A DNA stretch of 64,000 nucleotides from Hydrangea macrophylla (lineage: Eukaryota > Streptophyta > Magnoliopsida > Cornales > Hydrangeaceae). The stretch covers positions 27,146,001 to 27,210,000 of the forward strand of contig CM066993.1 in NCBI GenBank assembly GCA_033977485.1. The letters are read 5' to 3'. This document shows, in pieces, positions 21,834-32,842 of this stretch. Made by a program: the position numbers and the translations under genes. The notes under the pieces were generated by a model that had not been told where the DNA came from, made no database searches, and saw nothing but the letters and a program-made list of their open reading frames with translations. Within the stretch, counting starts at the first letter, position 1; the number at the start of each line of letters is the position of its first letter.

Positions 21834-23123
21834 CTAGCCCTCACCGCCCTCAATCAATACCAGCTCCAACCCCGTACTCCCCTGGCCTGTCGTACCATCA
21901 CCATCCCCATCACTCCCATCTCCATCGTCTCCATCTCCATCTCCATCCTCCTCCTCCTCAACCTGCACCTCTCCATGCTCCTCAACCCCCTCCTCGACCA
22001 CCTGTTGCGCCTATCGCGGGAACGCCGACTGGTAAGCTGTCTCTCCCTGAGCAAGGATGTCCTCCAACTGGTCAGGATGATGAAGCTGGAAAAAGGAACG
22101 CATGTAGGACTACAAGCGGAGAGTCTCACCTCAGAAAGCACAAACATCCTCATACGTCCAAGCGTAAGGGATATCCTCGGGAGGAGGTGGACGCTATGCT
22201 GCCTGCTCACGATGGGCCTAGGCCTGCTCTCGGACCCTCCTAACCTCCAGATCTAGGCGATCCAAGCTCAACTTCCAATCAGCGGAAGTGAACTCTGGGA
22301 TATGTGCATCGATAGGCTCATCGGTTGGGATAAAAAAGGCCTTAGCCCGGAGAATAGCAGTGATAGTGCGAGGGTAGGGAAAAAGGAGCTTAGAGTCGAC
22401 GGAGTGGTCAATGGTATGGGCAGCAAGATGCATGCCCTCCATAATAATAAGGCCAGGATGGAACTAGTCGCTGCGGTAAATAGCGTGGAGGGCATGATGA
22501 ATTTCCTTGGTTCGTTCCTGCTCATGACCAAGGGGGTACAGGTTGCGTTTAAAGACATGGTCGATGAACCACATCTGGCGGGGCATGTGAGAGCGTCGAA
22601 TAGATTGCCCCGACCCAGAGCGGCCGCCACACATGTCCTGGATGATGTGTATAAAGGAGTGGGATTTGGATAGGACATTTAATTTTGGTACTTGATAAGA
22701 GCGGGAGGGAAGTTGTAGGATTTCAGCAATGTTATTTGGGTTGAGGGTGATGTCGTTGCCATCTATGGTTATTGACAAGAAAGCGTGCTGGCTGAGGGAT
22801 TGTTTATGGTAGCGGAGGTTTTTGTAAAAGAGGCGGACGAAGCGGGGGTAGCTGATAAGATCGGGGTTTCTAAAATAGAGCTGTATGGCCAGCTTACGAG
22901 CGACTAGGTTGCTATGGCCCCACTTCGTGTCTTTATCAGACGCGAAGTATTCAGCATCTATAGCTGCCTCGTAATTGAGACCACGAGTGGCGTACCTAGG
23001 GCCGAGCTCGTTTGGGTTAGGGTCATCTGGGGGAGGTGGTGGTGGCGTTTGTTGTTCTTTGCCTTTGGATTTCTTTTGGGGTGGTTGAGAGGATCAGGTG
23101 GATTTGACGGTTCATTTGGTCAT
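21834..23123 (-). pseudogene. Athila extra ORF (putative plant transposon protein type), 430 codons, eight stops
   Basis: One unbroken reading register of 1290 bases from ATG at 23121-23123 to TAG at 21834-21836. In-frame stops lie at 23112, 23094, 22464, 22218, 22194, 22131, 22110 and 22011 (left base of each). There are no frameshifts. The N-terminal 40 codons are Lys/Pro rich. A well-formed globular part follows (for example KLAIQLYFRNP, YPRFVRLFYKNLRYHKQ, ITLNPNNIAEIL), and the C-terminus is a Glu/Asp/Gly-rich tail. The central part resembles the protein often annotated in plants as a putative plant transposon protein, found after integrase in Athila-group elements; that likeness is from memory of the family and was not searched. 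All eight stops are TGA or TAG, which C-to-T or G-to-A change explains. Function unknown; env-like role unproven. Confidence 0.7.
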
Positions 23124-24615
23124 GTTTAAAAGAAATGGATGAAATTTTTTAGAAAAAATTAGGAAATGCGGGCTTTATTTTGGTCTATGCCCAGAAAAAG
23201 AAAAGAAAGGGAAAGGGGGAAAGGGTCACCTGTAAAGCAAAACGTCCCAGCAAGGGACACAGTCAATAAATAATTTTAGCAGGAAAAGTAAAATTTGGGG
23301 TTCACAGGGGAACACCCAACAACTGTGAGGAGAGCCGATCCCTTCCCACCCACTGTCCCGACAAGGGCACACACGTTGCGGCAAATCACGGGGTACTTGC
23401 CGCGTGTTTAGAAATAATGTAAATAACTCTACGGGTCTTGTGCATATCAATTTAAATTCTGGTAAGAAAAGACGTGCATGAGATACGTAAGTCGTGGAAT
23501 CGTTATTGAAAGACCTTAATGAGGTATTGTTTGGCCGCCAAACCTTTTGTGTGTATTTACCCTAACTTCATATTATGATATCACAATTAAGAGATTCAAT
23601 TCATAGTGAAGAATGGATTCAATTATGGTAAGAATAGACTCAATTCATGTTCACAAGCCTGGGTCTAGTCATCTGTTTTGGTTAGGGATTCGTGAGTTTA
23701 TGACACTATCCTGACAATATTGGTTCTGACTTATTGACATCAATTGAGGCCAGGATATAAAATTCAAATCAACTTATAGTAAGATTATGAATTAAGTCTA
23801 TTAAGGCACAACTTGAATATTGCAGGTCTAACAATTAGGGTCAAAGGGGATGCCAAAGCGTAAATTGAACTTCATCTTTAAAATATATTGGCTACTGGAA
23901 ATCATTGTGAGTTCAATATGCCAGTAGTACTTCTGACTAGATCCGTTCACTAGGTTAGGGTAGGTTTAAAGTGATTAGAATCTAGTTTCAATTCTTATAG
24001 TTGGAGTCGATTATCCTTAACTAGTGGTAGGGTTTATAACTAGAACCATATGATGACGCGGAAGTTATGTGGCTATATGACTGTGTGTGAAAGCTGAGTA
24101 TATACACATATAAATATATGTATATACCTATGTGTGTACATAAGTATATATTCAAATTCCCCAAATGAAAACCCTAGAAGTTTTTCAATATGGTCAAAAC
24201 AGTGATTAGGGTTCGTGTCCAGACAAATTGCTTCGGATAAATCAATGTGCATAGGGGTTGGGGGTGTGATTAAGAGATCATATATGCACATATGTAAATA
24301 TGTCTACGTAGCACGATCCCTATCTGTATATGTATAGATCTAATTACATATGTACATACAAACCCTGGTCTGATCTACTCAAATAGATTTCAAATTATAT
24401 GTGGTTTATATACCAAAAATTCGTGTGTTCATATGTAGATATGTGTACAAGAGTATGTATGAGTATATATATATCTATATATATCCTGAATTTAGGGTCT
24501 GGGAAAGCTAAAATTTTAGGGCTTAGGTTTGGGGGTGTGTATATATGAGTATATATATATAGATATATATATCTTATCTATGTATATATATATATATGTA
24601 TAAGAGTGGATGATT
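23124..24615 (-). other. Athila spacer upstream of extra ORF, possible intron
   Basis: No coding family. It has (TA)n and TATATG-type runs at 24095-24150 and 24400-24600. On the - strand CTGCAG|GTAATC at about 24613-24622 is a good 5' splice site. Pyrimidine-rich sequence ending CATAG (about 23175-23200) is a possible 3' site just before the extra ORF. Splicing is an inference. Confidence 0.4.
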
Positions 24616-24617
24616 AC

Positions 24618-24866
24618 CTGCAGGAGAGATTGGGGTCAAGGGAAGGGATTTGGGCCACGAATTTGGTCGCGGCTTCGTTTGGTATGGCACCCGCGGCGGT
24701 GTTTGGAGGTTCGGCAGCGGCTCATGGTGGTGTGGAAACGGTGATGATGGCCGGCGGTGGTTCGTGGTGGTGGTTTGTGGAGGAGGTGATGAGAGATAGA
24801 GAGAATCGTGAGAGAGAGAGAAGGGGGTGAAGCGAGAGAGAGAAAAGGAAATCTGAAAAAAATTAG
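24618..24866 (-). other. Exon-like CT-rich leader in Athila
   Basis: On the - strand it starts just after a TATA-like box with CTCTCTCTCGC runs, then CCACCACC-rich sequence, and ends at the CAG|GTAATC donor. The composition resembles a plant 5' untranslated exon. The 131-codon frame at 24574-24969 crosses the TATA-like box and lacks a known family, so it is not called as a gene. Confidence 0.4.
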
Positions 24867-24875
24867 GGCTCAGCC

Positions 24876-24886
24876 CTATATTTAAA
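24876..24886 (-). promoter_or_regulatory. TATA-like box of a possible internal Athila promoter
   Basis: On the - strand TTTAAATATAG is followed by GGGCTGAGCCC (perfect short palindrome). It lies downstream of the CG-rich boxes at 24902-25160. Confidence 0.45.
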
Positions 24887-24901
24887 GGGACGGAACCCTC
24901 A

Positions 24902-25160
24902 CGCGAGCGGGCTACGCGAGCGAGCTTCGTGAGCGCGGGTCCCTCCGCGAGGAAAAGCTGAGGCTCCATTTTTGTTTATTGGAAATATTTTCTAAGTCAC
25001 CAATTCGCTTGAGCGGGCCACTCCAGCAAGGGCTTCGCTCGCGCAATTTGAAGCGCGAGTAAAAGCTGAGGCTTGTTAAAATGACTTCAAAATTTTTTTG
25101 TCTAAGGGGATATCTCTCGCGCGAGCGACATTTCGCGCGAGCGGGCCGCGTGCGCGAGAT
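24902..25160 (-). promoter_or_regulatory. CG-rich box cluster inside Athila, shared with its LTR
   Basis: Three blocks (24902-24965, 25008-25074, 25110-25160) of CGCGAGCG-type sequence. Two of them are each followed by AAAAGCTGAGGCT. The 14-mer GCGAGCGGGCCGCG at 25137-25150 is identical, on the same strand, to 18170-18183 in the 3' LTR. Confidence 0.55.
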
Positions 25161-25362
25161 GTCCAATTCTTGATTTTCTCTTCTGTTTTCTTGTATAAAT
25201 GTTCTATAATTTAAAATTTTCATCTTTTGGGTTTCTAAAAGCTCAGACATTGGCCAAAAACTACTAACTAGTGTACAAAGTTGAACAAAATTCTAACTAA
25301 AGCTTGGGTTGCCTCCCAAGAAGCGCTAAGTTTTACGTCATTAGCTCGACCGATGCACGTGC

Positions 25363-28300
25363 TCAGTCGAGATAGACCGGGTCTACCAGATCTATAGATT
25401 CGATTTCTCTTTCGTCTGTCTCCTCGGTTCGATATGGCTTAAGCCGTTGGCCATTTACCTTAAAAGGTGTTCCACCGTTTGTATCTTGGATTTCAATTGC
25501 TCCATGCGGGAACACTTGTGTTATAATGAACGGACCGTCCCATCGGGACCGTAGCTTCCCCGGGAATAATCGTAATTTTGAATTAAATAACCATACGCAT
25601 TGTCCAACTTCAAAATTCTTTCTTACAATCATTTTATCATGAAAAGATTTAGATCGGTCTTTGTAGATTCTTGAATTTTCATACGCTTCCTTTCTCAATT
25701 CTTCAAGTTCCTGTAGTTGAAGTTTACGGTGGCATCTTGCTGCATTTATATCTTGGTTAAGCATTTTTACGGCCCAATAGGATCGATGTTCAAGTTCCAT
25801 CGGTAGGTGGCACGCTTTTCCAAATACTAGTCGGTAAGGAGACAACCCAATAGGAGTTTTAAAAGCTGTACGATATGCCCAAAGCGCATCGGTCAGTCGT
25901 TGTGACCAATCTTTACGGTCTGGACGTACCATTTTTTCTAATATACTTTTTACCTCTCTATTAGACACTTCAACTTGGCCTTGGGTTTGCGGATGGTACG
26001 CGGTTCCTACTTTATGAGTGACGGAATATTTTCGAACGAGTGCCTCAAAGTGACGATTACATAAATGTTTACCCTCGTCGCTTATAATTGCCCGTGGCGG
26101 ACCAAACTGACAAAACATGTTATCTTTTATAAATTGAACCACTACTTTATGGTCGTTGGTTCTCGTTGCCACTGCCTCCACCCACTTAGAAACATAGTCG
26201 ACCGCGACTTAAATATATTCGAAACCACAAGACGAGGGAAACGGACCCATAAAGTCGATGCCCCAGACGTCAAATATTTCTATAATAAGGATTAGGGTCA
26301 TGGGCATCGCATCACGATGTGACATGTTACCTGTTTGTTGACAACGTACGCAGTTCTGACAAAATTCATGTGCGTCGTTAAACAGTGTTGGCCAATATAA
26401 CCCACTTTGGAGGACTTTAGCGGCCGTTCGACGGCCTCCAAAGTGACCTCCGCATTCTAGAGAGTGACAAAAATTTAATATGGATTTGAACTCACTTTCC
26501 GAAACACAACATCGTATAATTTGATCAGAACAGTGATTAAATAGCAGTGGGTCGTCCCAGTAATAGTGTTTAATTTGAGAAAAGAACCGATCTTTATCTA
26601 AACGAGACCACGTATGCGGGATATGTCCCGTAGCTAAGAAATTAACGATGTCACTGAACCACGGACGGTTTACAGTAGATAAAGCGAATAATTGCTCGTC
26701 TGGCAATGAATCCTTTAGAGGGGTAATATCGGTGGATTCTACAAGAATTCGGGACAAGTGGTCAACTACAACATTTTCAGAACCCTTTTTATCCCGTAAT
26801 TCATAATTAAACTCTTGAAGGAGTAGAATCCATCGGATTAATCTCGGTTTCGTTTCTTTCTTATTCAATAAATGATGTAATGCGGTGTGATCGGTATACA
26901 CAATGACCTTTGGTCCCAATAAGTATGAACGGAATTTGTCGAGGGCAAACACAACCGCAAGTAATTCTTTTTCAGTTGTTGTATAGTTTAATTGAGCGTC
27001 ATTTAGTGTTTTGCTCGCATAATAAATTACGTGAGGGATTTTATTAACTTTTTGTCCCAAAATGGCTCCAACTGCATAATCGGAAGCATCACACATCAAT
27101 TCTAACGGTAATGACCAATCAGGGGATTGGATTACCGAAGCCGTGGATAGTAAGGTTTACAACGTTTCAAAAGCCTTTAGGCATTCGTTGTAAAAGACAA
27201 AAGGGACATCCTTGGCAAGCAGGTTGCACAAGCGGAGTGAAATTTTACTAAAGTCTTTGATAAATCGTCTATAAAAACCAACATAACCTAGGAAGGAACG
27301 GATCTGACGAAGGGATGATGGTGGTGGAAGTTTGTCTATTAACTCGATTTTTGCTTTATCAACCTCTATACCTCGCTTGGAAACAACGTGACCCAAGACT
27401 ATTCCCTCTTGAACCATGAAATGACTCTTTTCCCAACTTCAAACCAAATTTGCTTCCTTGCAATGGGCGAGGACTTTTGTAAGATTTTGGAGGCATTCAT
27501 CAAATGTAGGTCCGAACACTGAGAAATCGTCCATAAATACCTCGAGAAATTTCTCAACCATGTCCGAGAAAATTGCCATCATACACCGTTGAAAGGTTGC
27601 CGGTGCATTGCACAACCCAAACGGCATATGACGGTAGGCGAAGGTTCCAAAGGGACATGTGAACGTCGTCTTTTCTTGGTCATCGGGATAAATGGGCACC
27701 TGGTTATAACCAGAGTATCCATCTAAGAAACAATAATAGCTCTGACCGAATAGACATTCTAGGATTTGATCAATAAATGGAAGAGGGAAGTGGTCCTTAC
27801 GAGTCATCAAATTAAGTTTTCTATAGTCAATACATACCCGCCAACCAGTAGTTTGACGGGTAGGTATAAGGGCTCCCTTTTCGTTTGGTACTACCGTGAT
27901 ACCTGATTTCTTTAGGACAACCTGAGTTGGGCTGACCCAATTGCTATCGGAGATCGGGTAGATAATACCGGCATCTAAGAGTTTTATAACTTCCTTCATA
28001 ACCACCTCTTTCATGTTAGGGTTGAGACGTTGTTGCATTTCCCTAGATGGTTTAGCATTTTCTTCTAAATTTATTCTATGCATGCAAACTGACGGGTCAA
28101 TTCCTTTTAAATTGGTGACTGTCCATTCAATCGCCTTCTTATGATTACCTAGAGCCTCTATCAGCTATACTTCCTAAATTTTAGTTAAATTTGACGCGAT
28201 TATAATAGGAAGGGTTGTGTTAGATCCTAGGAATGCATATTTTAGAGAATCCGGCAACGGCTTAAGTTCGAGTGTTGGAGGACACTCAATGGATGGAAAT

Positions 28301-28614
28301 GCGGGTTCATGTGCAAGAGGCGGTAAAGCCTCTATTTTAGGTTTCCATGGAAGCTCATTAGTCGTGTTTACTGACTCCAATAAAGTATTTACATCTTCAA
28401 TATTTGTGTCAATGTTGAAATCATTAAAATTGAAATGAGATAGGCATGCTTCCAGAGCTTCCTTAGTCAACATAAAAGGCGCTACCTCTTCGACTAATTC
28501 GTCAATTAAGTCTATGGCATAGCAGCCAGCCTTTTCATCATCTCTATATGGTTGATTAGATGCATTAAAGACGTTAAGACGCACAGTCATGTTACCAAAA
28601 GTTATATCCATCAC
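25363..28614 (-). pseudogene. Athila pol: RT, RNase H, integrase (five stops)
   Basis: Single register of 1084 codons. Order: protease-RT linker (28614-28100); RT (28083-27157) with CIDYRKLN, FPLPFIDQ, FLDGYSGYNQ and the catalytic FMDDFSVFG; RNase H (27140-26750) with [28 protein letters not shown] and VYTDHTAL; integrase zinc domain (around 26500-26340; H-x-H... CQNCVRCQ); integrase core (26290-25900) with DFMGPFP, the second acidic site in SDEG, and [13 protein letters not shown]. The C-terminal part is present. Stops lie at 28174, 28165, 27439, 27157 and 26209. A one-base frameshift near 28611 separates it from gag-protease. The catalytic residues read intact, so decay is recent enough to leave the domains legible, but the product cannot be made as one chain. 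Confidence 0.93.
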
Positions 28615-31022
28615 ACAGTCCTACAGTTAATAATCGAATTAGCCGTGGCTAGGAAAGGGCGTCCTAGAATGACTGGGACTTGTTTACTAGCATCTAGGAC
28701 GGGTTCGGTGTCTAGCACGATAAAATTGACCAGATAATAGCATCTATCAACTTTGACCAATACGTCTTCTACTAACCCCTGTGGAACTTTAATTGACCTA
28801 TCGGCTAATTGTAAGGTGGCCGCAGTCGGTTTTAGTTCTCCTAAACCCAAATGTTCATATACGGAATAGGGTAGCACATTCACACTCGCTCCTAAATCAA
28901 GAAGGGCCCGGTGAATGTATTTATCACCGATGTGACAAGCGATGGTTGGAGTACCCGGGTCCTTGTATTTTAGAGTGTTGTTATTAAACATGGAGCTAAC
29001 CTTTGCCGTTAGGAAGACTTTCTTAGATAAATGGTTTCTGAATTTTCTCTTCTGAGTGCATAAATCCTTTAAGAATTTAGTGTACGGAGGTATTTGCTTA
29101 ATAGCGTCGAGTAGTGGAATATTAATCTGTACCTCTTTAAATGTCTCAAGAATATCCTCCGGACATGTTCCCTTTTTCGAGAAGTGCGCTAGAACATCCA
29201 CGCTTGGAGGGAAAGGCATTCTAGGTACATAATTTGATGGATTTGTCGCTTGAGACGTATTAGGTACCAAAGGAACAGGGTCCTTCGTAACCTTATCGTT
29301 ATCTCCATCTTGTTCCTTACTAATTCCTTTACTCTTATCTTTTTGAGATTCGGGAGGAGGTATGATTTCCTCCGGACGTTCAGTCGCTCTAGTCAACACT
29401 GCGTTAACTTGATCACTCGTCGAGCTCACCTCATATTGTCCCTTAGGGTTTTGGACTGGTTGACTTGGTAGCTTTCCCTCATTTCGATGATTTAAGGTAT
29501 TAGCAAGCTGTCCCATCTGGGATTCCAATTTAGCTATTAATTGCGTGTGAGAGTTAACAAGTTGCGACTGTGATTGTGATTGAGCTTCTTGGTTTTTTAA
29601 TGACGCCAACACGCTCTCTTCAAAAGTTTTATCCCTAGGAGGATTAGTGCAGAAGGGAGGTTGTTGGTACTGATTTTATAGATTCGGAGGCTGCTTATAC
29701 TGATTAGATTGTGGCCTATACGCATTAGGAAAATTTGTCGTATCGGGTTTCGAATACGGTTTCTCACTATTAGAGTTCCATGAAAGGTTCGGGTGAGGTC
29801 CCCATGTCGAGTCCGGTTTATAACCTGCGGGGTTATAATTGGGTCGTTGGAACTGTTGGACAGCATTTATATGTTGTTCGACAAATTTCAGAAACTGGGA
29901 CGCGGACGGACATGCTAATGTCGAATGCGACGAATCTGAGCACAACTGTCATACTTCAGTAGGAGGAGGTGGGCCTTGCATGCGGCCCATCATCACGTGT
30001 TGGTCCATTTTTCTATTTAGTTCTTGGATTTCATAAGAATGATTAGACTCAACTTTAGCCTCTCTCTTTGGGTGAGGTGGAAGGTGTCCCTCAGGTCGTA
30101 CAAATACAGTTTGGTGCATAGAGTTTTCACTTAGTGTTTCAAATATCTTCCACGCTTCGTTGGCACTCTTGTGGAGGAACGTCCCCGCACAAATAGCGTC
30201 GACGGTGTTACAGACGGCGGGAATTAATCCCTCATAGAAGACTTGCACCAGCTGCCATTTGGGTATCTGGTGATGAGGGAAAGAACGTAAGAGTTCTTTA
30301 AACTGTTCCCATGTATCATAAAGTGTTTCCCTATCTTGCATTGTGAAATTAGTTATTGACTTTCTAATCTGATTCATTCTAGTGATGGGGAAATTTTTTT
30401 GTAGGAACGCAGTCTGCAACTCATCCCATGTTCTTATTGAATTTGGCTCTAAAGATTGGAGCCAGTACTTCGCTTTGTCTTTAAGTGAAAATGGGAGAAG
30501 ACGCATTTTTAACTCATCATCTGTTAAGTTCTGAATCTTTAACGTCACACAGATACCTTGAAACTTGCCTAAATGATTATAAGGGTCTTCCTTAACACGC
30601 TCGTGAAATGACGGAAGGAGAGCAATAGTTGACGATTTGATTTCAAAGTGGGCTGCAGTCACTTCCGGTAATGCAATACATGATGGTGGTGTGTAGGCGG
30701 TAGGAGTAAAATAGTCCTTTAACGGTGGTGGTGGGGGTATGTTAATATTATCCCCATTATTCTGATTATTTCCATTATTCCTATTATGTCCAAAATCGGC
30801 CATTGGAATAGGTTCGATTTTTATCATTTTAGTTTTTCTTAAACGGTTAATGGTATTACAGATTTCCAATTCAAACGAAGATGACGGTTCCGGTGTGGAC
30901 TCGTCGTCGAACATCAAACGAGCTCTCAAAGCTTGTGTTGATGACCTAAGGACTCTAAGTGTGTGTTCAAATTCGAGATTAAGCGGATTTAATTTTGGTT
31001 TATTTGAACGAGTACCAAACAT
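28611..31022 (-). pseudogene. Athila gag-protease (two stops)
   Basis: One register from ATG at 31022. Residues 1-357 are gag: a disordered N-terminus (Asn-rich NNGNNQNNGDN near 85, Pro-rich PPPPPL), then the capsid-like retrotransposon gag domain (about residues 130-260; KAKYWLQSLEPNSI, TWDELQTAFLQKNFP). A TGA at 29949 and a TAA at 29676 interrupt the linker. Protease lies near 29060-28700 with the active-site LLDLGASVNVLPYS and the flap-side GRPFLATA. No clear CCHC zinc knuckle is visible between gag and protease, as is usual for Athila. The frame ends at a frameshift near 28611, where the RT register takes over. ATG choice rests on the extent of the conserved N-terminus. Confidence 0.9.
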
Positions 31023-31489
31023 AAACTAAGGACTGACTCAATTGAAGCAAAAATAAGCTACGCTAATAACTAAGCATGCAAGCACACAAGAATAATATGA
31101 TGCATGAAATTATCCTGTAATGCAATGACCGCGTCAAGCCCAGCGCCCCGGGTTTCCTAGCTAATGCAATGCTCACTCCACACCTACCCTAATGCAAGTA
31201 TTGCGTCACAGCGCCCTGACTTATAGTGGTTCGATGCGAAATTTAAATAACCGATTTTCTTGGTGATTTAAAATTGATTGCAATTTCTATTTTTCAGGTC
31301 CGCGTAAGCTCCTTTGACGTGCACAGCTGCTCCACTCGATTGTACTAAAATTGATACTTTAAAGTCTACAAACAAGGATAATTTTAGCGACTCTATAATA
31401 AAGTTAGAAACAAAGAAGATAAAATAGGCACTAATATTACTAACTAAGTAGATTATGATTCTAATAATTAACGACAAAAATTATTTCAA
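31023..31489 (-). other. Athila leader
   Basis: Untranslated region between primer site and gag. Three loosely similar phrases with TAATGCAATG and CGCGTCA/CAGCGCCC lie at 31116-31215. No gene. Confidence 0.6.
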
Positions 31490-31507
31490 TCCCCGGCAAC
31501 GGCGCCA
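31490..31507 (-). other. Athila primer binding site (tRNA-Asp type)
   Basis: On the - strand TGGCGCCGTTGCCGGGGA, five bases from the LTR. Its complement ends in CCA. This sequence is the tRNA-Asp-type site known from Athila-group elements. Confidence 0.85.
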
Positions 31508-31512
31508 AAAAT

Positions 31513-32837
31513 TGATGTTGTCAAAATCAAGATATGAAAAGTGTACTTTACTTTTCCCAAATATTTGCAGTAGTGAAAGTAAAGGTCGAACCCACAGAGA
31601 TTGTTAATTTTTATCCTTCAATTACTAAAATCTAATCTATTTAATTATAAGAAAATCGGAAGTTTGGTTGGTTTGGAATTTGGTTATTACTACTAATTTA
31701 AACTATGAATTAATCTATGAATTATGAAAATAGAGTCTAGAATTAAATCTAAGTAAACTTGTACGCTAAATTGAGAATTGTTTGAATATATGGAGATGGG
31801 ATCTAGGATTACAAATCCACAACTAACTATGCATCGAGGGTCTATACTTCCTATTCTAAGTTCTATGTTTGGATAGTTATGATCTAACGTAGCTATAAGC
31901 CCAATAGTATCGTCAATAAGATATTGTTAGTTCAATCTAAACATAACCCATCTATGGTTCACATGAATTATCTACCTATAACTAGGGTGTAGCATACCTC
32001 ATCTTTCCTAAGCATGAATTATAAAAGATGTAAACATCACAATCACATAAGCACCATTATATGTAAATACTCATATCAATCACAGAAATCAAGGACTATT
32101 GAGTTCAATAAGCATAAGGAAAAATCTAAGATAATAATAGATCCAAAATACTCTTGATTATTAACATTAAAAACTGATTATAAATAATCCACCAACATAC
32201 AATCACTATCCAATACATAAACCCTAAAATATAAAAGTATAGAATTCCCCTTTACGTCGCTAGGGTTTCATTGAAACCCTAGATTCGGAGTTTAGTTGTA
32301 CATGGTGGAGGAAAGCATGAAGATTGATTTGATGGGAGCCATTAGAGACCTTCAAACTTGCTCTTCTCCTTTCTCTTGCCTTCCAAAGCTCTCTCTCAAA
32401 GAATGTGTAACCCTTAAAAATTATAAAAAGTAAGTATATATAGAGTTTACAAGAGATTTTGGAAGCTTTCCTATCCCGAAACGAACTAAAACAGCTGTTA
32501 TTTCCAATCCGGACATCATCAAGCAGTTTTGTTTGCACAGGATTCTTCAGTATAGCAAAATACGTAACTTTGATTTTTGTACGGATCGCGCGAGCGCGTA
32601 ATTGGGAAGGGGTCGCGCGAGCGAATTCTTGGATCTCGCGCGAGCGGATTGCTCGCGCGATGTGCCTTTTTCAGCTTCTTTCTTCCTGCTTTTTCACCTT
32701 ATTTAACCAGATCTCCTTGTTTTCTTCTAAAACCTGCCAGAAAATAGAAAATAAAGTAAAACTACACAAAAACAGGATAAAAATAGCTAACAAATGTGAA
32801 TTAAGGCGCATAATTGGGATTTGTTCTCTCCCGATCA
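31513..32837 (-). repeat. Athila 5' LTR
   Basis: Runs TGATGTTGTC to CTCCCGATCA on the + strand. CG-rich CGCGCGAGCG-type boxes lie at 32585-32660. A TATA-like CTCTATATATAC (- strand) lies near 32432-32445, so the boxes are about 140-230 bases upstream of it. Confidence 0.9.
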
Positions 32838-32842
32838 TGTAC
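32838..32842. repeat. Target site duplication of the Athila element, right
   Basis: TGTAC, equal to 17084-17088. Confidence 0.85.

Larger units (their letters stand above)
17089..32837 (-). mobile_element. Athila-type Ty3/gypsy retrotransposon (15.7 kb)
   Basis: Complete element with two LTRs (17089-18424 and 31513-32837), a 5-bp target duplication, a primer site of the tRNA-Asp type and a purine tract. The order on the - strand is gag, protease, RT, RNase H, integrase, a CG-rich promoter-like region, a broken extra ORF and an acidic ORF. RT and protease sequences are of Athila style (DLGASVNVLPYS; EVFMDDFSVFG), and Athila-group elements are known to carry extra ORFs after integrase. By eye the LTRs differ at about 35 of the first ~1060 aligned bases, so the insertion is clearly older than copia A. 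Confidence 0.93.

Noticed and set aside
21795..22256. 153-codon frame on the + strand and 118-codon frame on the - strand
   Set aside because: Shadows of the Athila extra ORF, whose own register is continuous through this interval.
24574..24969. 131-codon Pro/Ser-rich protein on the - strand
   Set aside because: It crosses the TATA-like box and the CT-rich leader, has no family and ends in a (TA)n run.
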